Shown here: positions 6,647-12,462 of the stretch, in pieces
Numbering within the stretch: position 1 is the stretch's first letter
How the letters are laid out: each line of letters starts with the position of its first letter
Source: Xanthobacteraceae bacterium
GTDB lineage: Bacteria > Pseudomonadota > Alphaproteobacteria > Rhizobiales > Xanthobacteraceae
Assembly: GCA_030040825.1 (NCBI GenBank)
Contig: JASHSY010000180.1
Span: forward strand, 1 to 12,462
Direction of reading: 5' to 3'
DNA: 12,462 nucleotides
The notes under the pieces: generated by a model
Database searches by the model: none
What the model saw: the letters and a program-made list of their open reading frames with translations, nothing else
Told to the model about the DNA's origin: nothing
Translations under genes and position numbers: made by a program

Positions 6647-6665
6647 TGCGAATTGTCATTTCGCA
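6647..6665. promoter_or_regulatory. Dyad 6-7-6 in the DUF1194-asmA spacer
   Basis: TGCGAA-N7-TTCGCA is a perfect inverted repeat spanning 19 bases, centred about 130 bases before the asmA-like start. The size fits an operator for a dimeric regulator; without a following T-tract it is a poor terminator. The remainder of the 6613-6789 spacer contains no gene and only a GC-rich stretch, 6625-6645, that could form an imperfect hairpin. Function unproven. Confidence 0.3.
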
Positions 6666-6789
6666 GCAACGGTTTGTGCCGATCGTCCGTACCGCCGGCC
6701 ACGAAAGCGACATAGATTAGGGGCAGGTTTTCTGTCACCCTACCGAACCGTACAATCGAACGGTCTAAGCGAACATCGGAACGCAACAC

Positions 6790-8733
6790 GTGACCGCGGC
6801 TACCGGCTTAAAACGCCTTGCGATTGCGGCTGCCGCCTTGGTTGTGGCGATTGTCGTCACGCTGTTGGGCCTATCGTTCTTCGTCCCGGCCGCGTCCGTG
6901 CGCAAGGCGGTCATCAAGGAGATCCACGCCGTAACCGGCCTCGACCCGATCTTGCGCGGCGACGTTTCGGTGTCGCTGTTCCCGTCGGGCACGGTCAGCT
7001 TTCACGACGTGTTGTTGGGCAACGATGGCAATGGTGAGCCGGCCGTCGTTGCCGACGAGTTGACTGCGCATTTGCGCTATTTTCCGTTGCTGGCGGGACG
7101 GATCGAAATTGCCGATTTAACGCTGGTGCGGCCGGCCATCACCGTGCGGTTCCTGCCCAGCGGCGAATCGAACTGGGCCGGGCTGATCCAGTCGCTGGCA
7201 AAGGCGCTGCAGCCCGATCCCGGGCGAACGGCGTCGTTCTCGGAAATCGGCATCCAGGACGGCACCGTCATCATCCACAAACAATACGACGGAAAGGAAG
7301 TCATCGACCGGTTGTCCGATCTGGATTTCCAGCTGGCGTGGCCGTCGATCTCGCGCAGCTTCGGCGCCAATGGCCGATTCGTTTGGCGCGATCAGCCGAT
7401 CGAAGCAAGCTTTACGCTTGGCGATTTTCTTTCCGCGCTGAGCGGCGAGCGCTCGGGCATCAAGCTGCGGCTCTCCGGCGCGTTGCTGAAAGCGGGATTT
7501 GACGGCGCAATGAGCGCCCGGCCTACAATGCGCATCGACGGCACATTGAGCGTGGAATCTCCCTCGCTGCGCGAGGCCATGCGGTGGAGTGGCGTTGGCC
7601 AGTTGCCGTTCGGCGGTTTCGGTCGTTTCACGCTGCGCGCGCATAGCGGCATTGCCAACGGCGTGGTCTCGCTTTCCAGCGTCAACGTCGAGCTCGACGG
7701 CAACATGGCCGAAGGAGTCATCACGCTCTCCACCGACCACCGCACCGTGCAGGGTACGCTCGCGGCCGATGCGCTGGATCTGACGCCTTACGTTTCAGGT
7801 GTACATATCTTGGCCGCCAACGAGCGCAGTTGGGATCAACTGCCTATTTCGCTCGATGGACTGGCGGACTTCGACCTCGATTTGCGGCTCTCGGCCGCCA
7901 ACATAAAATTGGGCAGCGCACAACTCGGTCGCACCGCCGTCACGACCACCATGCACAACGGCAAGCTCGACGTCACGATTGGAGAATCGCAGGCCTTTGG
8001 CGGCACCGCCCGGGGTTCGCTTGGACTTGCCAGCGTCAATGGCGGCGCCGCCGTCACCTCGCATCTGCAATTCGCCGATGTCGACCTGGCAAGCTGCCTC
8101 GGCCAGTTGTTTGGCGTACGCCGACTCGAGGGCCGTGGCATGCTTTCGCTCAATTTGGAGGGATCGGGTACTTCCGTGATGGCGGTAACCGATACGCTTT
8201 CCGGAACGGCGAACCTGACCGCCCACCACGGCGCGCTCGCCGGCATCGATGTCGAACAGTTATTGCGTCGGCTTGAGCGCCGTCCGCTGTCGGGCAACGG
8301 CGATTTCCGGACCGGCCGCACGCCGTTCGATCAGTTGGCGCTCGCGGTCAAGATCGACCACGGTGAGGTGTCGGTCGACGACATGCATATGACCGGTCCG
8401 GCGGTGCGGGTCGCGATCGGCGGCCAAGTCTCGGTGCCCACGCGCGACCTCGATCTCAAAGGGGTGGCAACTTTGGTCTCGAGCGAAACCGCCAACGAGT
8501 TCGACTTGCCGTTTGTGGTGCAGGGCCAGTGGGACGACCCGATCATGCTGCCGGACGCCCAGAGCCTGATCCGCCGCTCGGGCGCCGCTGCTCCGCTGCT
8601 TGAGTCCATCAAGGCGCGCACCGCCGGCTCGGCCGTGCGCTCGGTCATCGACAAGCTGTTGGCGTCGCCTCCGGCGACCACCACGCCGGCTCCTGCATCG
8701 ACCCCAGCGCCGGCACCGAAAAATTCCGAATAG
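6790..8733 (+). CDS. AsmA family protein (envelope, AsmA-like phospholipid/outer-membrane homeostasis family)
   Basis: This 647-residue protein is anchored by one N-terminal transmembrane helix (about residues 9-31), with the rest predicted in the periplasm. The pattern is typical of AsmA: the helix, then KEIHAVTGLDPILRGDVSVSLFPSGTVSFHDVLLGN, where basement-like strands lead into a long series of short beta repeats, a second conserved region from about residue 400 (LDVTIGESQAFGGTARGSLGL and the SCLGQLFGVRRLEGRGML block), and a C-terminal domain ending in VQGQWDDPIMLPD. AsmA-like proteins are thought to form beta-groove bridges related to lipid transfer and outer-membrane assembly. The tail (about residues 626-647) is rich in Pro, Ala and Thr and probably disordered. 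The start is a GTG at 6790 with a weak GGAA upstream; no ATG would retain the membrane helix. It converges with the potC-like gene on the other strand. Confidence 0.9.
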   Translation: MTAATGLKRLAIAAAALVVAIVVTLLGLSFFVPAASVRKAVIKEIHAVTGLDPILRGDVSVSLFPSGTVSFHDVLLGNDGNGEPAVVADELTAHLRYFPLLAGRIEIADLTLVRPAITVRFLPSGESNWAGLIQSLAKALQPDPGRTASFSEIGIQDGTVIIHKQYDGKEVIDRLSDLDFQLAWPSISRSFGANGRFVWRDQPIEASFTLGDFLSALSGERSGIKLRLSGALLKAGFDGAMSARPTMRIDGTLSVESPSLREAMRWSGVGQLPFGGFGRFTLRAHSGIANGVVSLSSVNVELDGNMAEGVITLSTDHRTVQGTLAADALDLTPYVSGVHILAANERSWDQLPISLDGLADFDLDLRLSAANIKLGSAQLGRTAVTTTMHNGKLDVTIGESQAFGGTARGSLGLASVNGGAAVTSHLQFADVDLASCLGQLFGVRRLEGRGMLSLNLEGSGTSVMAVTDTLSGTANLTAHHGALAGIDVEQLLRRLERRPLSGNGDFRTGRTPFDQLALAVKIDHGEVSVDDMHMTGPAVRVAIGGQVSVPTRDLDLKGVATLVSSETANEFDLPFVVQGQWDDPIMLPDAQSLIRRSGAAAPLLESIKARTAGSAVRSVIDKLLASPPATTTPAPASTPAPAPKNSE

Positions 8734-8937
8734 GGGCGGCGCGCCTTAACCTTTCGGCATCACCACCGGCGGCTTGATGAACGCGGCCGGTTTGTCCTCC
8801 GACCGGCTTGCCGGCCTCGCGCCCAGCGGAAACGCCTGGGCGCTGCCGAATTTACTGCTCGGCGCGCACGTGATCGTGCCGACCTGGTTTCTGCTTTGTT
8901 TGTTCCGGCCGCCGGGCGAGAGTCGGGATTGACCCCG
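8734..8937. other. Structured spacer between convergent genes
   Basis: This 204-base region separates the asmA-like and potC-like stops. It has no gene I can support. It is unusually rich in inverted repeats: 8786-8791 with 8802-8807, 8785-8790 with 8811-8816, 8803-8807 with 8810-8814, and the strong hairpin at 8819-8843. On the minus strand the potC frame stays open past its stop, as far as 8746. The position suggests two-way transcription termination, although T-tracts are absent. Confidence 0.6.
8819..8843. terminator. Strong hairpin in the convergent spacer, possible bidirectional terminator
   Basis: GCGCCCAG (8819-8826) pairs perfectly with CTGGGCGC (8836-8843). Inside, CG-GAAA-CG adds two more pairs closed by a GNRA-type tetraloop, with one bulged C. 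It lies between two genes transcribed toward each other. No run of T follows on either strand, so it is not a classical intrinsic terminator; it could stop transcription with Rho, or protect mRNA ends. Confidence 0.45.
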
Positions 8938-9738
8938 CTATACGTGCGCCGGCGTACCGCGCACGCCGGTGAGCTTGGCGCATAGCGAGGCGACAATGAC
9001 GGCGGCGCCCACGACGGCGACCATGATCGTGCATACCGCGTTCATCTCCGGCTTCACGCCAAGCCGGACCTCCGAATAGATGCGGATCGGCAGCGTGGTC
9101 GCGCCCGGCCCGGTGGTGAAGCTTGCAATCACCAAATCATCGAGCGAAAGCGCGAAAGCGAGCATCCAGGCCGCCGCAATCGCGGGAAAGATCAGCGGCA
9201 ACGTCACCACCATGAAAGTACGCAACGGCGGGGCGCCAAGATCCATCGCCGCCTCCTCGAGGCTCATGTCGAAATCGACAAGGCGCGACTGCACGATGAC
9301 CGTGACAAAGCACATCGCCATGGTGGTGTGCGCGATCGCAACCGTCCAGAAACCGCGATCGGCCGCCAACGCCACGAACAGCAGCAGCAAGGACAGCCCG
9401 GTAATGACTTCCGGCATGACCAGCGGCGCGTAGACCATCGCCGCGAACAAAAGCCGGCCCCGGAAGCGGCCGAAACGAACCAGCGCCAGCGCCGCCATCG
9501 TGCCGAGGATCGTCGCCACCGTCGCCGAGGTCAGAGCCAGGCGGACGCTGATGGAAGCCGCGTCGAGCAACGGCCGGTCGTTGAGGAGCTCGACATACCA
9601 CCGTGTCGACCAGCCACCCCACACCGCCACCAGACGCGACGCATTGAATGAATAGATCACCAGCACCGCGATCGGCAGATAAAGGAACGCGATGCCGACG
9701 AGAATGGCAGCAAGATTGAATGTGGAGACCTTGCGCAT
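8938..9738 (-). CDS. potC: Spermidine/putrescine-type ABC importer permease, PotC/PotI-like
   Basis: This 266-residue inner-membrane subunit of a polyamine-type importer has about six hydrophobic helices, the first at residues 8-31. The cytoplasmic EAA loop that docks onto the ATPase lies at about residues 159-185: SLEEAAMDLGAPPLRTFMVVTLP. Other PotC landmarks are YAPLVMPEVITGLSLLLLF before it and LSLDDLVIASFTTGPGATTLPIRIYS after it. The ATG at 9738 comes two bases after the stop of the potB-like gene and the methionine directly precedes the first helix; the long open frame upstream is a shadow of potB. The length is normal for the family. No ribosome site is needed if translation is coupled. 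The ligand could be putrescine, spermidine or another cation. Confidence 0.93.
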   Translation of the reverse strand: MRKVSTFNLAAILVGIAFLYLPIAVLVIYSFNASRLVAVWGGWSTRWYVELLNDRPLLDAASISVRLALTSATVATILGTMAALALVRFGRFRGRLLFAAMVYAPLVMPEVITGLSLLLLFVALAADRGFWTVAIAHTTMAMCFVTVIVQSRLVDFDMSLEEAAMDLGAPPLRTFMVVTLPLIFPAIAAAWMLAFALSLDDLVIASFTTGPGATTLPIRIYSEVRLGVKPEMNAVCTIMVAVVGAAVIVASLCAKLTGVRGTPAHV

Positions 9739-9740
9739 CG

Positions 9741-10655
9741 TCAGTCTCGCGCCAGCACCCGCATCGCCTGGTTCTGGTAGATGACGATCGGCGTCACCAG
9801 GAGAAACACCAGCACAACCGCGACCGCCGACGCCGCCGGCCAATCCTTGTTGCCAAAAAACTCCAGCCAGATCGTCTGTCCGATCATCGGCGACTGCGAG
9901 CCGCCGAGCAGGTCGGGAATGACAAACTCGCCGATGATCGGGATGAAACACAACAACACGCCGGCGATGATACCGGAGGACGAAAGCGGCAACGTCACCA
10001 GCCAGAAGGTTTTCCAGCGCGGACAGCCGAGGTCGGCGGCTGCCTCCAAAAGCCGCTCGTCGAGCTTTTCCAGCGTCGCATAGAGCGGCAGCACCATGAA
10101 CGGGAGATACGAATAGACAATGCCGATAAAGATGGCGGTGTCGGTCGCGAGCCAAGCCGGTGGCTCCTTAACCAGTCCCAGAGCCAGAAGAATGTCGTTC
10201 AGCGGGCCGTCGCGTTGCAGGATGTTCATCCAGGCGTAAATGCGAATGAGTTGCGAGGTCCAGAATGGCAACACCGTCAATAGGACGAGCACGGCCTGTA
10301 CGCGCCGTGGCGTTCGCGCGATCGCGTAGGCGATCGGATAACCGGCAAGAAGCAGGAGCAGCGTCGAAAAGGCGGCGATCTCCACGCTCTTGACGTAGGA
10401 CAGCACATAAATCGGATCGGAGCCGAGCAACCGGTAATTATCGAACGAAAGCCCGTTGATGAAGGTGACCGCGCCGTGCCAGCCGGCGGCCAGGTCAAAG
10501 ACCGGTATGTAGGGCGGCTGCGCAATCGCGGTCTGCGAAAGGCTGATTTTCAGCACGATCAAGAACGGCAGCAGAAAAAACGCGATCAGCCAGGCAAACG
10601 GAAGGCGCAGCACGAGCTTTTGCAGGATCGAACCGCTTTGCCGCGCCGCCATCAT
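9741..10655 (-). CDS. potB: Spermidine/putrescine-type ABC importer permease, PotB/PotH-like
   Basis: This 304-residue inner-membrane permease pairs with the PotC-like subunit. The first helix is near residues 20-38 (AWLIAFFLLPFLIVLKISL), followed by a periplasmic loop and five further helices. Typical motifs are LLAGYPIAYAIAR, VLPFWTSQLIRIYAWMNIL (about 128-146) with RDGPLN after it, the EAA loop LLEAAADLGCPRWKTFWLVTLP at about 202-223, and GEFVIPDLLGG. The start is taken at 10655, where the ATG overlaps the potA stop as ATGA; a second ATG follows directly, and in-frame starts farther upstream would run deep into potA. The TGA at its end is two bases before the potC start. This gene is part of the three-gene polyamine-type unit. 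Confidence 0.93.
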   Translation of the reverse strand: MMAARQSGSILQKLVLRLPFAWLIAFFLLPFLIVLKISLSQTAIAQPPYIPVFDLAAGWHGAVTFINGLSFDNYRLLGSDPIYVLSYVKSVEIAAFSTLLLLLAGYPIAYAIARTPRRVQAVLVLLTVLPFWTSQLIRIYAWMNILQRDGPLNDILLALGLVKEPPAWLATDTAIFIGIVYSYLPFMVLPLYATLEKLDERLLEAAADLGCPRWKTFWLVTLPLSSSGIIAGVLLCFIPIIGEFVIPDLLGGSQSPMIGQTIWLEFFGNKDWPAASAVAVVLVFLLVTPIVIYQNQAMRVLARD

Positions 10656-11794
10656 CGGGTCAACACCCTCGCCGCCTCGGCCGGCCAAGTCAGCCACACT
10701 TGCTCGCCGACCGTGCTGACGCCGTCGCTCGCCGAGCCCAAGTTGGCGACTGCGGCTTTGATCAACGAGCCGTCGCGGATGCGCAGCTTATATACCGAGC
10801 TGTTGCCGAAATACCCGATGTCGATGACGGTTGCGGCGACACAATTGTCGAGACCCGGCAACGGCGGCTGGCGGCTGATGCGGACCCGTTCCGGCCGCAC
10901 CGCCACCCACAGCATGGCGCCAGGGGCCGCGGCGGCTTTAGCGGCCACGCGCAAGCGACCCGCGGCGGTACCTTCGATGCTGTGCCCGTCGTCGCCGAGC
11001 CGGCCTTCGAACAAATTGATGTCGCCCACGAAATCGGCGACCCACCGTGAATTGGGCCGCTCGTAAATCTCGGCGGGCGGCGCCACCTGCATCAACCGGC
11101 CGCGGTCCATCACGCCGATGCGATGCGCAAGCGTCATCGCCTCGCTTTGATCGTGCGTGACGATCACGAACGTAGAGCCGACTTTGCGCTGCAATTCCAT
11201 CAGCTCGAATTGCGTCTCGCCGCGCAGTTTCTTGTCGAGCGCCGCCATCGGTTCGTCGAGCAGGAGCACGCGCGGGCGCTTGACCAGCGAGCGCGCGAGC
11301 GCGACGCGCTGGCGCTGACCGCCGGACAACTCATGCGGTTTGCGGGCGCCGTAGCCCTCGAGCTTGACCAGCGCGAGCATGTCGACGACGCGACGCTCGA
11401 TTTCCCGCTTCGCCAATCCTTCCTGCTTGAGGCCAAATCCGATATTGCCCCCGACGTTGAGATGCGGGAACAGCGCGTAGCTCTGGAACATCAGGTTGAC
11501 CGGCCGCCGATAAGGCGGCACCGACGTCAAATCGATATCGTCAAGCAGGATGCGGCCGCCATTCGGCCGCTCAAAACCGGCAATCAGCCGCAGCAGTGTC
11601 GTCTTGCCGCAGCCGGACGGTCCAAGCAGAGCAAAAAACTCGCCTTCATAAATGTCGAGAGACAGCTGATCGACGACGGCGGTGGCGCCGAAGCGCTTGG
11701 TCAGAGCCTCAATGCGCAGGAGCGGACGGGCGGTTGGATCGGTCCAAGGCGCAAAGTCTTGTTTCGACGCGGCGATCGGTACGCTCCGCAGCAA
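10652..11794 (-). CDS. potA: Spermidine/putrescine-type ABC importer ATPase, PotA/PotG-like
   Basis: This is the cytoplasmic ATPase of the polyamine-type importer. It couples ATP hydrolysis to the PotB/PotC permeases. Numbered from the chosen start (380 residues), Walker A GPSGCGKT is at 58-65, the Q-loop is in NLMFQSYALFPH, the intact LSGGQRQR signature is at 156-163, Walker B LLLDE ends at Asp180-Glu181, and His214 is the switch histidine (VTHDQSEAMTLAHR). After KLRGETQFELMELQ the C-terminal third is a TOBE regulatory domain (IGYFGNSSVYKLRIRDG). The start is uncertain because no ATG exists before the conserved part: TTG at 11794 has AGGG eight bases upstream and gives the usual short lead before APWTDP; TTG at 11842 would add 16 residues with a poorer ribosome site. 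The stop overlaps potB. Confidence 0.92.
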   Translation of the reverse strand: MLRSVPIAASKQDFAPWTDPTARPLLRIEALTKRFGATAVVDQLSLDIYEGEFFALLGPSGCGKTTLLRLIAGFERPNGGRILLDDIDLTSVPPYRRPVNLMFQSYALFPHLNVGGNIGFGLKQEGLAKREIERRVVDMLALVKLEGYGARKPHELSGGQRQRVALARSLVKRPRVLLLDEPMAALDKKLRGETQFELMELQRKVGSTFVIVTHDQSEAMTLAHRIGVMDRGRLMQVAPPAEIYERPNSRWVADFVGDINLFEGRLGDDGHSIEGTAAGRLRVAAKAAAAPGAMLWVAVRPERVRISRQPPLPGLDNCVAATVIDIGYFGNSSVYKLRIRDGSLIKAAVANLGSASDGVSTVGEQVWLTWPAEAARVLTR

Positions 11795-11806
11795 GAAAAG
11801 GACCCT
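11795..11806 (-). promoter_or_regulatory. Shine-Dalgarno site favouring the TTG start of potA
   Basis: On the minus strand AGGG (11806-11803) precedes the TTG at 11794 by eight bases. The alternative TTG at 11842 is preceded only by GGTGG. This is why the shorter potA product was chosen; the call remains uncertain because both candidate starts are TTG. Confidence 0.45.
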
Positions 11807-11863
11807 GCGCGCGTTTCTACCGCAAATCGTGAAGACCGACAAATAGCCACCGAGGCGGCGACC

Positions 11864-12430
11864 TCAGCTAATCGCTTGCTCGGATAGCGAGGAGGCGCGA
11901 TCGATGTCCTCGACCGTCTCGTTGGCGAGTTTGCGCGGCTCGGGACCGTAGTAATCGCCCAGTTGCACCGCCGGCCGCGGCTGCATGGTGATCGACACCA
12001 GCCGATCGTAAAGCGCCTTCGCCGAGACCGGCTTGATCAGATATTCGTTGACGCCAAGCCGCATCGCCTCGACCACCCGCCATCGCTCGCCATGGCCGCT
12101 GAGCATGATGATCGGCACGTCAGGCATGGGAAACACGCCCGGCGACCGCACGATCCGCACCAGCTCCGCGCCGCTTAACAGCGGCATCTCCCAATCGAGG
12201 ACCACCACGTCAGGGCCCACCGTGCGGATGGTGTCGAGCGCGGCAATGCCGTCGCCGGCCTCGTAGATATCCTTGATGCCGCAATTGACCAGAAGATTGC
12301 GGACCATCTTGCGCATGTACTGATTGTCGTCGACCACCAGCACGCAAAGCGACTGGATACAGCCGGCAATGTCTTTCTTCGGCAACTTCGGCGACATTTC
12401 GGTCCGATGACGATCAATCGTTGGGCGCAT
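11864..12430 (-). CDS. Single-domain response regulator (CheY-like receiver protein)
   Basis: This 188-residue protein (from the ATG) is a phospho-acceptor of two-component signalling with no DNA-binding or enzymatic output domain. The receiver occupies about residues 28-150: acidic pair Asp34-Asp35 (VLVVDDNQYMRKMV), phosphorylation site Asp79 (VVVLDWEMPLLSG), the Ser111 switch position (IIMLSGHGE) and Lys133 (EYLIKPV). A basic leader precedes it, and a roughly 40-residue tail containing GDYYGPEPRK follows; similar tails occur in stand-alone alphaproteobacterial receivers. The start is ambiguous: GTG at 12433, the adjacent ATG at 12430 and ATG at 12397 are all possible. No histidine kinase is in the window. 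It ends 69 bases before the chosen potA start on the same strand, so it might be co-transcribed with the importer, but a functional link is inference. Confidence 0.9.
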   Translation of the reverse strand: MRPTIDRHRTEMSPKLPKKDIAGCIQSLCVLVVDDNQYMRKMVRNLLVNCGIKDIYEAGDGIAALDTIRTVGPDVVVLDWEMPLLSGAELVRIVRSPGVFPMPDVPIIMLSGHGERWRVVEAMRLGVNEYLIKPVSAKALYDRLVSITMQPRPAVQLGDYYGPEPRKLANETVEDIDRASSLSEQAIS

Positions 12431-12462
12431 CACACCACGATCGCCTTGCGGCTTGGTAAAAG

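Noticed and set aside
7117..7740. 207-codon minus-strand frame within the asmA-like gene
   Set aside because: Antisense to a long coherent AsmA protein; no domain signs.
8777..8932. 51-residue plus-strand small ORF in the convergent spacer with a short hydrophobic stretch
   Set aside because: No Shine-Dalgarno sequence before the ATG, overlaps the strong hairpin, and the opposite strand is equally open. Not enough to call a gene.
11123..11887. 254-codon plus-strand frame opposite potA
   Set aside because: Antisense to strongly conserved PotA motifs; composition rich in Arg, Gln and His with no recognisable fold. A shadow frame.
1..12462. CRISPR arrays, tRNA or rRNA genes, insertion sequences, phage or toxin-antitoxin modules
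   Set aside because: Looked for spaced direct repeats, cloverleaf-like ends, transposase motifs and terminal inverted repeats; none seen. The genes are ordinary chromosomal transport, cofactor, envelope and signalling genes.

Overview
The window looks like chromosomal DNA of a high-GC alphaproteobacterium. The protein sequences recall Bradyrhizobium, Rhodopseudomonas and Xanthobacteraceae-type Hyphomicrobiales; this rests on remembered family resemblance, since no search was possible. There are no rRNA or tRNA genes, insertion sequences, phage genes or CRISPR arrays. Codon use is uniformly GC-rich, with no obvious island of foreign DNA.

Plus strand, 1-8733. The left edge holds the C-terminal SPASM half of pqqE (PQQ biosynthesis), cut by the window. 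After a 276-base spacer with small dyads comes a complete five-gene branched-chain-amino-acid-type (HAAT/Liv) ABC importer: periplasmic binding protein, two permeases and two ATPases. The last four genes are joined by ATGA stop/start overlaps. After a 128-base gap come a CoxS/IorA-type protein with two [2Fe-2S] clusters and no molybdopterin partner beside it, then a secreted DUF1194 von Willebrand A-type protein separated from it by a perfect 11-base tandem duplication. A 177-base gap with a 6-7-6 dyad precedes a large AsmA-family protein.

Minus strand, 12430-8938. Transcription converges on a 204-base spacer (8734-8937) that is rich in hairpins. Read right to left there is a single-domain response regulator, then potA-, potB- and potC-like genes for a polyamine-type ABC importer. 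The three pot genes are tightly packed (a 4-base overlap, then a 2-base gap). The binding protein (PotD/PotF) that usually accompanies them is not in the window.

How the genes work together. Two independent importers are present, one HAAT type and one spermidine/putrescine type. PqqE makes the quinone cofactor of periplasmic alcohol and sugar dehydrogenases. The iron-sulphur protein and the secreted vWA protein may belong to related oxidative metabolism, but that link is inferred from position only. Nothing here is clearly a new system. The best leads are the unpartnered Fe-S protein/vWA pair, the degenerate ABC signature in the LivG-like ATPase, the response regulator in the place where a polyamine binding protein would be expected, and the structured convergent spacer.
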